Shown here: piece after piece, positions 47,753 through 58,418 of the stretch
How positions within the stretch are numbered: the first letter of the stretch is position 1
How the letters are laid out: every line of letters starts with the position of its first letter
NCBI GenBank assembly: GCA_037200525.1
Contig: JBBCGG010000001.1
Span: forward strand, 5,076,501-5,140,500
Direction of reading: 5' to 3'
Length of the DNA stretch: 64,000 bases
Source: Methylocella sp.
Lineage (GTDB): Bacteria > Pseudomonadota > Alphaproteobacteria > Rhizobiales > Beijerinckiaceae
Notes under the pieces: generated by a model
Databases searched by the model: none
Told to the model about the DNA's origin: nothing
Seen by the model: the letters and a program-made list of their open reading frames with translations, nothing else
Program-made: the position numbers and the translations under genes

Positions 47753-48616
47753 GCAGTAGTGACGAATTACCTGAGCATGATAGCAATAGCGGCGAGCAAT
47801 ACGAAGCCTCGGTAGTTTGCGAGGAGCTTGTCGTATCGGGTTGCGACGCGCCGGAACTGCTTCAGTTTATTGAAGAAACGCTCGACGAGATTGCGCTCCT
47901 TGTAGAGCGCCTTGTCGTAGGGGAGCGGCGCGCGGCGATTGGATTTTGATGGGATCACCGGCTCAGCCTCACGCATAAGAACAGCCTTGCGCAAGTGATT
48001 GGCGTCATAACCTTTATCGGCGATGATCGCATCGGCCGCAAAGCCTTCGATCAGGGCGTGCGCTTTTGTGATGTCGTTGCGCTGCCCAGGTCCGAGAAGG
48101 AGCCGAACGGGGTTGCCGAGCGCGTCTGTCGCGGCGTGGATTTTGGTGCTCAAACCACCGCGAGAGCGGCCCAGGCCTTGGGCATCCGCCCCCCTTTGGC
48201 GATCCTTGCGCCGGCCGCGTGCTGATGGGCGCGCACGATTGTTGAGTCGATCATCAGCCATTCGAGATCGGCCTCGGCGGTGAATGCCTCAAGAAATCCG
48301 TCCAAGGCGCCGCGCTCGATCCAGCGATAGTAGCGGCGTTTCACCGCCTGATGGTCGCCGAAGCGTTCGGGCAGATCGCGCCAGCGGCCGCCCGAGCGGG
48401 CCATCCATAACAGCGCGTCGACGAAGCGTCGATTGTCGCAGCGCGGCCCGCGCTGGCCGGCTCTTCCGCCTGGCACAAGATCACAAAGCCGCTCCCATTG
48501 ATCGTCTCGCAGCGCATCGACATCCCGAATCATCAAGGCTGATCTCCAAAAATCAGCCTTGAATCATGGAAAGATCCTCGCGAGAATCCCCCAAACGCCG
48601 AATTCGTCACCACGGC
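47753..48616 (-). mobile_element. IS427-type IS5-family element, copy 1
   Basis: An 864-bp element, minus orientation, with imperfect inverted ends GCAGTAGTGACGAATT and AATTCGTCACCACGGC. CTAG target duplications lie at 47749-47752 and 48617-48620. It lies only four bases (GTTT) beyond the CTAG of the preceding IS element. Near-identical copies occur at 53831-54694 and 58419-59282. Confidence 0.92.
47767..48536 (-). CDS. IS427-type transposase (copy 1), two frames
   Basis: The first frame (48536 to 48150) starts MMIRDVDALRDDQW and contains LMIDSTIVRAHQH with the first catalytic aspartate. The second frame (to 47767) contains IIADKGYDANHL and ERNLVERFFNKLKQF with the remaining aspartate and glutamate. 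The reading passes by a -1 shift in the run AAAGGGGGGC. All three copies in the window have this structure intact, so they look recently active. Confidence 0.9.
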
Positions 48617-48758
48617 CTAGTTGAACCTCTGACCACCTTCACGCGCCATTCCCTCTGTTCCATTCCCTGTGTTACAGCAGCAACCGATCCGGCAGCCGCC
48701 GAGATTGCGCCGTAACATCGATCCTGAAAACTTACGCGCCAATATGAATGAGGTTTGC

Positions 48759-49605
48759 ATGCGTTATCATTTATTTGCCTTCCTGCTGCTGTTCGCGGCG
48801 CCCATGAATGTGGGGTTTGCCGCCGAACCGTGGCAAAGTTTGCCGCCCACGCCGCCGCCGGTTCAAGGCGAACGCTTAGGCCACGCGGGCGGTCAATGGC
48901 ATCAGCCTTTTCTACGCCGAGATCGGAACCGGCTCACCCGTCGTGATGCTCCACGGCGGCCCAGCCAATTCCGACTATTTCGGCAACCAGGTGCGAGCGC
49001 TCGCCGAGCATCATCGCGTCATCCTGGTGGACAGCCGCGGTCACGGGCGCAGTACGCGCGACGAGCGGCCCTTCAGCTACGACCTGATGACCGACGACAT
49101 TGTCGCCCTGCTCGACGTTCTTAAAATCCCTAAGGCCGACATCGTAGGGTGGAGCGACGGCGCAATCATAGGCCTCGACATGGCGATACGCTATCCTGAC
49201 CGAGTAGCCCGAGTCTTCGCATTCGCCGCGAACACGCAGACTTCGGGCTTCAACGATGACGCCGAGAAGAATCCCGTCTTCGCCGCCTTTGTGGCGCGCG
49301 CCGGCGAGGATTACGCGCGTCTATCGTCGACCCCGGATCAATACAATGCTTTCCATACCCAGATCAGCAAGATGTGGGAAACGGAGCCCAATTGGACGGA
49401 CGCGCAGCTGCGATCCATCAAATCGCTTGTGTTGGTCGCGGACGGCGACCATGACGAAGCGATCAAGCGAGCACATACGGAATATATCGCTGCTACGATA
49501 CCCGGCGCGGGCCTGCTCATCCTGCCGAATGTGAGTCATTTCGCGTTCCTGCAGGACCCGGCCTTGTTCAACGCCGCGCTCTTGCATTTTTTGGGTGACA
49601 AGTAA
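48759..49605 (+). pseudogene. Secreted alpha/beta hydrolase, disrupted by one frameshift
   Basis: The N-terminal frame from 48759 (GAGG five bases upstream) encodes a clear signal peptide (MRYHLFAFLLLFAAPMNVG, cleavage likely after FAA). The hydrolase body is in the next frame: GISLFYAEIGTGSPVVMLHG, VDSRGHGRS, nucleophile elbow GWSDGA and a late histidine in NVSHFAFL, ending at 49605. The join lies near 48885-48892, and the span (847 bases) is one base over a multiple of three. Without the shift it would be a periplasmic hydrolase of about 281 residues. A 220-residue product from the internal ATG at 48943 would lack the export signal. A sequencing error is the alternative. Confidence 0.8.
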
Positions 49606-49632
49606 GGGCTCCGCACAAGCGGGCGCCCCAAC

Positions 49633-50151
49633 TCAGCCAGGCCCCCTCTCCGAAATCGGCGCCTGAAAACTGAGGCCGAGGTCCCACGGAAAATAGATCC
49701 AGGTGTCCTGCGAGACCTCGGTGACAAATGTGTCGACCAGGGGACGCCCCAGCGGCTTGGCGTAGACCGTCGCGATATGCGCTTTCGGCAGAAACGCGCG
49801 AACGATTTTCACCGTCGCGCCGGTATCGGCGAGATCATCGATGACGAGGAGCCCGCGCCCCTCGTCGCGGAGGATCTCCGGCGACGCGTTTTTCAGGACT
49901 TTGATCTTGCCCTGGGTTTTGTCGTTGACATAACTTGCAACGCAAATCGTGTCGATGATCCGCATATCGAGTTCGCGCGCGACGATCGCCGCGGGCACGA
50001 GGCCGCCCCGCGTGATCGCCACCATGCCGGAAAACTGCGATGTCGCGCTGAGCCGCCAGGCGAGCGCCCTCGCATCGCGGTGAAACTGATCCCAGGAGAC
50101 GTGGAAGGCTTTTTCCATAGGAAGGTTGGTGGAAGCCGGTGGATTGGTCAT
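49633..50151 (-). CDS. gpt: Xanthine-guanine phosphoribosyltransferase
   Basis: A protein of 172 residues, close to the usual size, that salvages xanthine and guanine with PRPP. The PRPP-binding loop is [14 protein letters not shown], and the N-terminal [17 protein letters not shown] is also typical. It ends in a proline-containing tail. Its ATG overlaps the stop of the upstream MoaB/CinA-like gene by four bases, so the two are translated together. Confidence 0.93.
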   Translation of the reverse strand: MTNPPASTNLPMEKAFHVSWDQFHRDARALAWRLSATSQFSGMVAITRGGLVPAAIVARELDMRIIDTICVASYVNDKTQGKIKVLKNASPEILRDEGRGLLVIDDLADTGATVKIVRAFLPKAHIATVYAKPLGRPLVDTFVTEVSQDTWIYFPWDLGLSFQAPISERGPG

Positions 50152-50903
50152 CGTGATTGAGACCGCTCCGCCGCGAGCCGCGCGACCAACGCCTCGACCA
50201 AAGCGACGGCCGCGCCGACCTTTGCCGAATCTTTGCCGCGAACCACGATTTGATTGTGAAACGCCCCCGCCAGAAAGGACGGATAGGAGCCGATCGAAAG
50301 TTCGGGATTGGCCGCAGCCACCTCGCTCAAGCCGGCGGCGTAAGCGCCTTCGGGAAGATTGCCCGCCTCGATTGTCCTCGCCAGCACCTTGGCGCCCCGC
50401 GCGAGTTGCGGCGCGACGCGGTCAAGCATGGATTGCATGATCGCCGGAACGCCGGCCATGACGATGACATTGCCAATCCAAAAGCCGGGAGCTTTCGATA
50501 TGTCGTTTTCGATCAGTGCGGCCCCATGCGGGATTCGCGCCATGCGCCGGCGCGCCGCATTGAGATCCTCGAGCTTGATTCGCTCCAGCAGCAGCTTGAT
50601 CGCGCGCGGATCCTCGGAAATTGGAACGCCGAATGAGGCGGCGATCGCATCGGCGGTGATGTCGTCGTGCGTCGGGCCAATGCCGCCGGTCGTGAACAGG
50701 TAATTGTAGCGCGCGCGCAATGCGTTTACCGCTGCGACGATCTCAGCCTCGACATCGCCAACCACGCGAATCTCGCGAAGCTCAATGCCGATTTTGGTGA
50801 GATAATCAGCGATATAGCCGGTGTTCTTGTCCTGCGTGCGCCCAGACAGAATCTCGTCGCCGATGACGAGGACCGCCGCCGTCACGGAAACTGGTTGCGT
50901 CAT
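50148..50903 (-). CDS. MoaB/Mog-type molybdopterin-binding protein (CinA N-terminal-like)
   Basis: A protein of 251 residues from the ATG at 50903 ([21 protein letters not shown]), chosen over a further upstream ATG at 51086 because AGGAG lies seven bases before it and the family fold begins there. It has the signature [17 protein letters not shown] and [13 protein letters not shown] of the MoCF-binding domain. The protein has no CinA C-terminal amidase domain. Homologues are annotated as molybdopterin-binding or competence/damage-inducible A-like proteins, some of them with nucleotide pyrophosphatase activity; the exact role here is uncertain. It forms a two-gene unit with gpt. Confidence 0.85.
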   Translation of the reverse strand: MTQPVSVTAAVLVIGDEILSGRTQDKNTGYIADYLTKIGIELREIRVVGDVEAEIVAAVNALRARYNYLFTTGGIGPTHDDITADAIAASFGVPISEDPRAIKLLLERIKLEDLNAARRRMARIPHGAALIENDISKAPGFWIGNVIVMAGVPAIMQSMLDRVAPQLARGAKVLARTIEAGNLPEGAYAAGLSEVAAANPELSIGSYPSFLAGAFHNQIVVRGKDSAKVGAAVALVEALVARLAAERSQSR

Positions 50904-51111
50904 GCTCGCTCTCCTCGGAGGTTGGAAACTCGCCCTTGCAGGATGACGCTCCCATGAGGGTTCAGCTTCGCAGCGCGGTTTCCAAACAAGCTCTTGCTCG
51001 CTTGCTAACATGAAATTGCGCCGGGTTCGACGGTTTCGGACGCAAAAGGCCGCGACGGCCGTTGCCGTTGTCCGCGATGGCGTCACAGATGAAATTGATC
51101 TGGGCCGGCTC

Positions 51112-51530
51112 CTACTCGCCCAAGATATGCAGCGCGATCTCGCGATTGTGCGGCGCGCTGCGATGCTCGAACAGATAGATCCCCTGCCAAGTCCCCAGCG
51201 CCATCCTGCCCGAGGCGATTGGTATCGAGAGCTGAACCTGCGTCAACGCCGACCGGATGTGGGCTGGCATGTCGTCCAGCCCTTCGGTCGCATGAACGTA
51301 GCGGGCGCCATCTTCCGGCGCGATCCGGCTAAAAAACGCTTCGAGGTCGGTTCGGACATCGCGATCGGCGTTCTCCTGAATAAGGAGAACGCCGATGTGT
51401 GCCGGCAGAACAGCGTCAGCAGGCCCGTCTCGATCCGCTGCGCACGCACCCAATCGGCGACTTCCCGCGTGAGCTCGACGAGCCCTTTGCCTTCGGTCGC
51501 AACGCGAAGCTGATGCAGCCCCTGACGCAT
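51112..51530 (-). pseudogene. yjbQ: YjbQ (UPF0047) family protein with a single-base deletion
   Basis: The start (MRQGLHQLRVATEGKGLVEL) follows the stop of the dipeptidase directly (TAG then ATG). The family sequence runs in one frame to CRHTSA and continues in another from LLIQENADRDVRTD to the end, including GTWQGIYLFEH. One base is missing near 51385, in TCGGCGTTCTCCTT. The total of 419 bases is one short of the 420 needed. The family includes thiamin phosphate synthase-like activity in vitro. Either the gene is recently broken or the read is wrong by one base. Confidence 0.8.
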
Positions 51531-52202
51531 CTACCGAACCTCGAAATCGTGCGGGGCGACGTCTTCCAAGCCCTCGAGCGTGAAATGCCACCATTCCTTG
51601 TCAAAGTTGACGAAGCCGTGCCGCCGCATCAGGCCGTCGAGCTTGGCGCGGTTCTGTTTCGCCGTTTCCGCGATCGCGGGGTTATTCGTGCCGGAGGCGG
51701 CGTCGAACAGATCGAAGGGCGTGCCGAAATCAAGGCCGATAAGCGCAAGATCGACGGCGACGCCGGTGGAATGCGCGGAAGCCTTGGCGATATAGCCAAG
51801 CTCGAACAGCGCCTGCTTGTCGAGGTGGGGATAATAGGCCGCTTTCATCGCCTGATCGGCCGGATCTTCCGCCCAGGCCATGAACGCCCGCGTCGCCTGT
51901 TGCGGCCGGTAGCAATCATAGACGACAAGACCGAGACCTTGGCTTTCAGCGTCCTTTTGCGCGGCGGCAACCGCCTCCGCCACTTCCCGCCGCAGCCAGC
52001 ATTGTCCGGCGCAATAACCCGGAACCGGGCGACCCATGAAATTTTCACTGCCCGCGTATCGCATGTCCTGCTTGATGCGCGGCGCAACGTCCTTGAGGCG
52101 CACGAAGTTTTGCGGCGGAGTCTGCCCGCAGGCGGCGCCCTCGGCGCTATAGCGCAAGCTTGGCGACAGCACTGTCGCCTTGGCCAAAATCTCTTCGTTC
52201 AT
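51531..52202 (-). CDS. ddpX: D-alanyl-D-alanine dipeptidase (VanX/DdpX family)
   Basis: A protein of 223 residues, full length for the family. It shows the zinc site pattern SAHSTGVAVD (histidine and aspartate ligands) and EWWHF (catalytic glutamate and histidine), plus YDCYRP with the conserved arginine. These enzymes split D-Ala-D-Ala in peptidoglycan turnover, or as part of glycopeptide resistance when beside vanH and vanA, which are absent here. There is no obvious signal peptide. It is directly followed by yjbQ with no gap. Confidence 0.9.
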   Translation of the reverse strand: MNEEILAKATVLSPSLRYSAEGAACGQTPPQNFVRLKDVAPRIKQDMRYAGSENFMGRPVPGYCAGQCWLRREVAEAVAAAQKDAESQGLGLVVYDCYRPQQATRAFMAWAEDPADQAMKAAYYPHLDKQALFELGYIAKASAHSTGVAVDLALIGLDFGTPFDLFDAASGTNNPAIAETAKQNRAKLDGLMRRHGFVNFDKEWWHFTLEGLEDVAPHDFEVR

Positions 52203-52495
52203 TCCTTGATCCTTATCCGGCCGCCGCAGGAATTTCGGCGTCTTTCGGCTAATTGGCGTTTAGGCCACAAACCTGTCGAAAAAAGGCCATCGATCCGTCG
52301 GCGCCTGAATATCTTCTCAATGTTCCTGAGCGAAGCTGAGGCGCTCATTGCGGAGACCCGCCTGCGGGCCTTCTGCGAGCGACGCCGCCTCTTGTTCCCC
52401 CGTCCCGCCGGGGCCACATCAGAGGTAGCTGGAGCGCCGAGGCGATTCGCGAATCGGCTGGCGGAGCGGTGTGAGTCACGCAGAGGAGCGCGTCG

Positions 52496-52969
52496 ATGAC
52501 CGACAGGAGTGGTTTTGACAGAATGACCGTTTCGGCTCCGAGTTACCTGCCGTCCAATCTGCCCGCGGCGGCGTTCGCGGGAGTGCGCACGCGGCGCATT
52601 TTTGCGTTCATTTTGGACTTCATCATCGTCTCGATTTTTTCCGCCGCCATATGGTTCGCGCTGACCATCCTGACGTTCGGGCTTTCGCTTCTGATTCTGC
52701 CTCCGATATTTCCCTTCGTCGCGTTTTTCTACAATGGGCTGACCGTCTCGGGCCACAAGATGGCGACCCCCGGCATGCAGGCGATGGATCTCGAGATGCG
52801 TCTCGTCGACGGGCAAAAGGTTCCGTTCCTGATCGCTGCAGCGCACGCAGTCCTGTTTTATCTCAGCACGATGTTTCTGCCGGTCTTTCTTATTTCTCTC
52901 GTCACGGAAGGCAAAAGATGCCTGCATGACATCATCGCCGGCGTGATCATTACGCGGCGGCCCTATTAA
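52496..52969 (+). CDS. RDD family membrane protein
   Basis: A protein of 157 residues with a strong ribosome binding site (AGAGGAG, seven bases before the ATG). It has hydrophobic segments near residues 33-60, 60-80 and 105-130. The arginine in TRRIFAFILDFI and the aspartates in LDFI and LHDIIAG fit the RDD pattern. The family sits in the inner membrane; its function is mostly unknown, with some members linked to ion transport. The gene is followed 57 bases later by bpt on the same strand. The 293 bases before it (52203-52495), shared with the divergent dipeptidase, hold no gene I can support. Confidence 0.9.
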   Translation: MTDRSGFDRMTVSAPSYLPSNLPAAAFAGVRTRRIFAFILDFIIVSIFSAAIWFALTILTFGLSLLILPPIFPFVAFFYNGLTVSGHKMATPGMQAMDLEMRLVDGQKVPFLIAAAHAVLFYLSTMFLPVFLISLVTEGKRCLHDIIAGVIITRRPY

Positions 52970-53026
52970 AAATTGAGTTTTCCATTTGCCCCCGCTCCAG
53001 AAAGAGTTAGCCTCTGTGTCTAAGAG

Positions 53027-53797
53027 ATGAGAACGGGATCGAGGGGGCCAACGAGCTTGACGCGAGAACCGCGCGACGCACCGCAGTTCTATCTGACGGC
53101 ACCATCTCCGTGTCCCTATCTCCCGGATCGGCAGGAGCGCAAGGTCTTCACCCATTTGATAGGCGGCCGCGCTGTCGCCTTGAACGATCAACTCACGCTC
53201 TCCGGCTTCCGTCGCTCGCAAACCATCGCCTATCGGCCGGCATGCGAACACTGCCGCGCCTGCGTGTCGGTGCGGGTGAAGGTCAATGAGTTTCGGCCCT
53301 CGCGCAACTTCCGTAGGGTTATGGATCAAAACAGCGATCTCGTGGGAATAGTCGGACACGCCGAACCGACCTCGGAGCAGTACTCGCTATTTCGCGGCTA
53401 TCTCGACGCGCGGCACGGCGAAGGCGGCATGGCCGACATGACCGTGCTCGACTATTCGATGATGATCGAGGACAGCCACGTCGAAACCCGGCTCGTCGAA
53501 TATCGGGCTCCGGACCCCGAGGCCAAAAGAGCTAGCGAAACGCAGCTTGTCGCCGCTTGCCTGACGGATCTGCTCGCCGATGGACTGTCGATGGTCTATT
53601 CTTTCTATGCTCCAGAGGAGCAGCAGCGCTCTCTTGGCACTTATATGATCCTCGATCATATCGAGCGGGCGCGCAGGCTCGGCCTGCCGCATGTCTACCT
53701 TGGCTATTGGGTCGAGGGGTCGCAGAAAATGGCCTATAAAGCGCGTTTTCTGCCGCAGGAGCGCCTCGGCATGAACGGCTGGGAACGCGTGGGGTAG
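53027..53797 (+). CDS. bpt: Aspartate/glutamate leucyltransferase (Bpt, N-end rule)
   Basis: A protein of about 246-256 residues that adds leucine to proteins with N-terminal Asp or Glu, marking them for ClpAP degradation. It has the family opening [19 protein letters not shown] with the conserved cysteine, then [15 protein letters not shown], and AYKARFLP near the end. The ATG at 53027 gives ten residues more than most relatives. The TTG at 53057 ([11 protein letters not shown]) matches the family start better and has GAGGGGG upstream, so it may be the true start. The gene faces parC, with IS copy 2 between them. Confidence 0.92.
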   Translation: MRTGSRGPTSLTREPRDAPQFYLTAPSPCPYLPDRQERKVFTHLIGGRAVALNDQLTLSGFRRSQTIAYRPACEHCRACVSVRVKVNEFRPSRNFRRVMDQNSDLVGIVGHAEPTSEQYSLFRGYLDARHGEGGMADMTVLDYSMMIEDSHVETRLVEYRAPDPEAKRASETQLVAACLTDLLADGLSMVYSFYAPEEQQRSLGTYMILDHIERARRLGLPHVYLGYWVEGSQKMAYKARFLPQERLGMNGWERVG

Positions 53798-53830
53798 GTT
53801 TTCCGCGCCGTTTACGAGATAGTCGCCTAG

Positions 53831-54694
53831 GCAGTAGTGACGAATTACCTGAGCATGATAGCAATAGCGGCGAGCAATACGAAGCCTCGGTAGTTTGCGA
53901 GGAGCTTGTCGTATCGGGTTGCGACGCGCCGGAACTGCTTCAGTTTATTGAAGAAACGCTCGACGAGATTGCGCTCCTTGTAGAGCGCCTTGTCGTAGGG
54001 GAGCGGCGCGCGGCGATTGGATTTTGATGGGATCACCGGCTCAGCCTCACGCATAAGAACAGCCTTGCGCAAGTGATTGGCGTCATAACCTTTATCGGCG
54101 ATGATCGCATCGGCCGCAAAGCCTTCGATCAGGGCGTGCGCTTTTGTGATGTCGTTGCGCTGCCCAGGTCCGAGAAGGAGCCGAACGGGGTTGCCGAGTG
54201 CGTCTGTCGCGGCGTGGATTTTGGTGCTCAAACCACCGCGAGAGCGGCCCAGGCCTTGGGCATCCGCCCCCCTTTGGCGATCCTTGCGCCGGCCGCGTGC
54301 TGATGGGCGCGCACGATTGTTGAGTCGATCATCAGCCATTCGAGATCGGCCTCGGCGGTGAATGCCTCAAGAAATCCGTCCAAGGCGCCGCGCTCGATCC
54401 AGCGATAGTAGCGGCGTTTCACCGCCTGATGGTCGCCGAAGCGTTCGGGCAGATCGCGCCAGCGGCCGCCCGAGCGGGCCATCCATAACAGCGCGTCGAC
54501 GAAGCGTCGATTGTCGCAGCGCGGCCCGCGCTGGCCGGCTCTTCCGCCTGGCACAAGATCACAAAGCCGCTCCCATTGATCGTCTCGCAGCGCATCGACA
54601 TCCCGAATCATCAAGGCTGATCTCCAAAAATCAGCCTTGAATCATGGAAAGATCCTCGCGAGAATCCCCCAAACGCCGAATTCGTCACAACGGC
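53831..54694 (-). mobile_element. IS427-type IS5-family element, copy 2
   Basis: An 864-bp element, same orientation as copy 1 and nearly identical to it (one visible difference at the right end, CACAACGG for CACCACGG). CTAG duplications lie at 53827-53830 and 54695-54698. It has landed between the convergent genes bpt and parC, four bases beyond the parC stop codon, and damages neither. Confidence 0.92.
53845..54614 (-). CDS. IS427-type transposase (copy 2), two frames
   Basis: Same organisation as copy 1: a first frame from 54614 to 54228 and a second to 53845, joined by a -1 shift in AAAGGGGGGC. All catalytic motifs (MIDSTIVRAH, IIADKGYD, ERNLVERFFNK) are intact. Confidence 0.9.
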
Positions 54695-54702
54695 CTAGAG
54701 CT

Positions 54703-56955
54703 TCACCCAAATCGATTGTTTTTCGGAAAACCGCGCGGCGGCAAACGTCCGGCTTCAGCGCGGTTGCCGATCCACTCGGCCAAATCGCCCCCTGCGACAG
54801 AAAAACTCCGCCCGGCCGAATCTTTCCAGGTAAGACCCTCGGCGAGGAAAAACACCTTGGCGTCGGCTATGCCGCCATCGCGGTATTTTTGCAGGCGCAC
54901 GCCCTTTCCGCGCGCCATCTCAGGCATTTGGTCGAGCGGAAAGACCAGAATCTTGCGGTTTTCGCCGATGACCGCGACATGGTCGCCCACGGCCGGCCTG
55001 ATGATGGCGGCCGTAGCAGGCTTGTCGATATTGAGCAAAACCTTGCCCTTGCGCGTGCCGCCGATCATCTCGTCCTGCGCGGCGATGAAGCCGCGTCCGT
55101 CGCTTGAGGCGACCAGCATTTTCGTCTCTGGCGCATAGGGCAGAACCGCGCTGATTGTCTCCCCTTCGCCGATATCGGCCATTAGCCGCAGGGGTTCGCC
55201 TTGGCTGCGTCCGCCCGGCAGTTTTCCCGCATCGAGGGTAAAAACCTTGCCATCGCTGGCGAACACGAGAATTTTCGACGTGGTCTCGGCAAAAAAAGCC
55301 GTGCTCAGCGCATCATCGCCCTTGAATTGCAAACTCGCCAAATCTGCGACCTGGCCCTTGAGGGCGCGAATCCACCCTTTTTCCGAGACTACGATCGTCA
55401 CCGGCTCGCGTTCGACCAGAGCGCCCGAAAAATCGATGTCCGCGAGATCGGGCGCTTCCGCGAACTGGGTGCGGCGGCGGCCCAATTTGGTCTCGGGGCC
55501 ATATTTTTTCTTAAGATCGCGAATCTGAGAGGTGATCGTCTTCCATTGCCTGACCTCGCTGCCGAGCAATGTCTCGATGTCTTCCTTCTCCTTGATCAGC
55601 TCGTCATGTTCGCGCCGCAGCTGCATTTCCTCCAGCCGGCGCAAACTGCGCAGGCGCGTGTCGAGGATGTAGTTGGCTTGCGTCTCCGAGAGCGCGAAGG
55701 CGGCTTGCAAGGCTTCCTTGGGTTCATCCTCCTCGCGGATGATGCGAATCACCGCGTCGAGATTGAGGAAGACCACCAGCATGCCGGCGAGAACTTCGAG
55801 CCGGTGCACAATCTGGCCGAGCCTATGCCGCGAGCGGCGCAGAAGCACGTCGCGGCGATGGTCGAGCCATTGCTGCAACGCATCCTTGAACGAGACGACG
55901 CGCGGGACGACGCCATCGACGAGCACGTTCATGTTCATCGGAAACCGGGTCTCGAGCTCGGTCAGCCTGAACAAATGCTCCATCAGAACTTCGGGATCGA
56001 CGGTGCGCGAGCGCGGCTCGATGACGACGCGAACATCTTCGGCGGATTCGTCGCGGATATCGGCCACGAGCGGCAGTTTCTTGTCATTGAGAAGCTCGGC
56101 GATCTTTTCGATAAGCCGCGATTTCTGCACCATGTACGGAATTTCGGTGACGACGATCGCCCAGACGCCGCGCGCGCCTTCCTCTTTCGCCCAGCGCGCC
56201 CGCAGCCTGAACGAGCCGCGCCCGGTGCGGTAGGTCTCGGCGATCGACTCCTTGCTCTCAACCAGAACGCCGCCGGTCGGGAAATCCGGCCCCGGCGCAA
56301 AATTCAGCAATTGATCGGTCGTCGCATCAGAATGGGCGATCAAATAGAGCGCGGCGTCGCAAAGCTCGGCGAGATTGTGCGGCGGGATCGAGGTCGCCAT
56401 GCCGACGGCGATGCCCTGCGCGCCATTGGCGAGCAGGTTCGGCAGCGCCGAAGGCAGCACGACCGGCTCCTGCTGGTCGCCCGAATAATTCTCGCGAAAA
56501 TCGACCGAGTCCTCGTCAATGCCCTCGAGCAGCAGCCGGGCGATATCGGTCATCCGCGCTTCGGTGTAGCGATAGGCGGCGGCGCTGTCGCCATCGATAT
56601 TGCCGAAATTGCCCTGCCCGTCGACCAGCGGATAGCGCGAGGAAAAATCCTGCGCGAGCCGGACCAAGGCGTCGTAAATCGCCTGATCGCCGTGCGGATG
56701 GAACGAGCCCATGACGTCGCCGACGATTTTCGCGCATTTCTTGAAGGCTGTTCCCGGATCAAGCCGCAGGATCTGCATGCCATAGAGAATGCGCCGATGC
56801 ACCGGCTTCAGGCCGTCGCGCGCGTCCGGCAAAGCGCGGCCCATGATGGTCGAGAGCGCATAGGCGAGATAGCGCTCTTCTAGCGCATCGCGAAGATTGA
56901 CAGGTACGGCGCCGCCGCCCGATGGCGGCGACGGAGGAGAAACGGTTTTTGCCAT
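54703..56955 (-). CDS. parC: DNA topoisomerase IV subunit A
   Basis: A protein of 750 residues from MAKTVSPPS. An ATG further upstream (57078) is in frame, but the family sequence only begins at [15 protein letters not shown]. The catalytic tyrosine is in [14 protein letters not shown], and the quinolone region is [19 protein letters not shown]. The C-terminal half has the beta-propeller blades expected of ParC. With ParE, encoded elsewhere, it decatenates chromosomes. The shorter propeller and overall length fit ParC rather than GyrA. Confidence 0.95.
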   Translation of the reverse strand: MAKTVSPPSPPSGGGAVPVNLRDALEERYLAYALSTIMGRALPDARDGLKPVHRRILYGMQILRLDPGTAFKKCAKIVGDVMGSFHPHGDQAIYDALVRLAQDFSSRYPLVDGQGNFGNIDGDSAAAYRYTEARMTDIARLLLEGIDEDSVDFRENYSGDQQEPVVLPSALPNLLANGAQGIAVGMATSIPPHNLAELCDAALYLIAHSDATTDQLLNFAPGPDFPTGGVLVESKESIAETYRTGRGSFRLRARWAKEEGARGVWAIVVTEIPYMVQKSRLIEKIAELLNDKKLPLVADIRDESAEDVRVVIEPRSRTVDPEVLMEHLFRLTELETRFPMNMNVLVDGVVPRVVSFKDALQQWLDHRRDVLLRRSRHRLGQIVHRLEVLAGMLVVFLNLDAVIRIIREEDEPKEALQAAFALSETQANYILDTRLRSLRRLEEMQLRREHDELIKEKEDIETLLGSEVRQWKTITSQIRDLKKKYGPETKLGRRRTQFAEAPDLADIDFSGALVEREPVTIVVSEKGWIRALKGQVADLASLQFKGDDALSTAFFAETTSKILVFASDGKVFTLDAGKLPGGRSQGEPLRLMADIGEGETISAVLPYAPETKMLVASSDGRGFIAAQDEMIGGTRKGKVLLNIDKPATAAIIRPAVGDHVAVIGENRKILVFPLDQMPEMARGKGVRLQKYRDGGIADAKVFFLAEGLTWKDSAGRSFSVAGGDLAEWIGNRAEAGRLPPRGFPKNNRFG

Positions 56956-57100
56956 GCGGCAAGGCGTAAACGAGGCTTGGCTTCGGCGCAAGTTCCGTTT
57001 TTGTTCTTGGCGCGGATTCGGAAGCCATGCCGTTTGCAAATCGCGCAGGTAATAGAGCAATCTGAGCTGTTGCGTCATCCGATTCGATTTGGAGATGAAA

Positions 57101-58094
57101 ATGTCGTTCCGTTATGTTCCGGTTCTCAGGACCTAAGGCTGGCGAGGCGGAGGCACTAGGTAATTTGTCCGAGTCGGCAAAATCCCGAATTTTCCCTGTG
57201 ATAAAAGCAACCGCCAGCATTCCTGTTACATTTCAACCGAATATGATTGCCAAACTGCCTGGATTTTCGATTGCTCTCGACGGGGCATATAACTTATCCG
57301 AGACCGGATCCCCGACAGCCTTTATTTCGCTTTTCAACGGGTTAGGCATGGGTGGACTTCCGGTTATACCCGCGATGTCCGTTAACCCAGACGGCGTCTA
57401 TCTGCGAACCGTAACTAGCCTAATTAACAAATTTGGGCGAGGTCTAGTTATTCAAACTTCACTCGCAGAATTGCCGAACGTATAAGCTTGGGCCGCTGGA
57501 TTAAAGTGGAATCTCTCCGAAGTAGATCTGATTATAGAGATCGGAGGCGTTGCTGAGCACAACCCGAGTTTGCTGGCCGGATATATCGAACATACTCTAA
57601 GGCCTATTTTTAAGGCCAAGCAGGCATGGCGATCAACGACACTGAACTCTTGGAGCGCGCCAAAGGATCATGGTGGCCTTGCACATGGAAGAAATTTGGT
57701 ACCCCGCAGAGATTGGCAACTGTGGCAGCGATTAGCTACTATGAACTTGTCATTTCAGTTGGATTACTCCGATGTTGGGCACGTCCATCCTTCGTTAGAC
57801 GAAGTTCCCGGATACGCGATGGCGAACGCAACAGTTAGTGTGCGATATACTATTGACGATAATTGGATCATCAAAGGAGTTGCGACGACCGGTTCGAACG
57901 GGCAGTCTATGGCGGCTCAGTATCGCAATCATGCGAGAGCATTGGAGCGGCAGTTTAATTCCGTGCCCAACTGTTGGGGAGATGATCGCATCCGTCACTA
58001 TGCAACGACGACCGCCGGCGCTGGCGGTCGTCCCCAATGGGCTGCCGTTTTATTAAACCGTCATGTTTCTTTTATTTGCGAGACGCTGCCCTAG
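57101..58094 (+). pseudogene. Beta-family protein, broken by a frameshift and an internal stop
   Basis: The expected start (GGAG then ATG at 57101) gives [11 protein letters not shown] and stops at once. The rest continues one frame over from KAGEAEALGNLSE, through FSIALDGAYNL, to a TAA at 57483-57485. The same frame is then open to 58094 (LIIEIGGVAEHN, VRYTIDDNWIIKG). This looks like one gene of about 330 codons with two lesions. The opening resembles beta family proteins, a family of unknown function often next to sce7726-type genes, which is also the case here. It converges with the sce7726 remnant and overlaps its end by about 40 bases. Confidence 0.65.
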
Positions 58095-58418
58095 CCAATT
58101 TTCTCGGGCCTTTAAAGCGGTGCGTGCCTCAAAGCGGAGATCGTCAATAGGGATTTCAGCAGCCAGTCTACGAACGATTACGTCGGCTGGCTTGCTCTTG
58201 AACCCATCAACTCTCCCGTACTTTTTCAGAACCGCGATCGCCTCTGTGCGCCAAAAAAGCCGCGCAACCTGAATCGGGTTAATGGCAGGATTCATTTGGG
58301 CAACGCGAGCCTGTCCAATACGGACACTGGAATTTTCACTCCAAACCGCTGCTAGCAGACCCCACCATTTCGGCACTAAGCTGTCCGCTTTAATTAGGTG
58401 CTTTTCCGCAACCCCTAG

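Noticed and set aside
51531-52202. Glycopeptide resistance operon around the VanX-like dipeptidase
   Set aside because: No vanH, vanA or vanRS-like genes are nearby; the neighbours are yjbQ, a MoaB/CinA-like gene and gpt.
52199-53359. Minus-strand frame of 386 codons opposite bpt and the RDD gene
   Set aside because: No recognisable domain, low-complexity basic composition, and it lies opposite two genes with clear family signatures.
58007-58032. Perfect 10-base hairpin GACGACCGCC / GGCGGTCGTC as a terminator
   Set aside because: It lies inside the remaining frame of the beta-family remnant and has no following T-run. It could end transcripts between the convergent genes, but the evidence is too thin to annotate.
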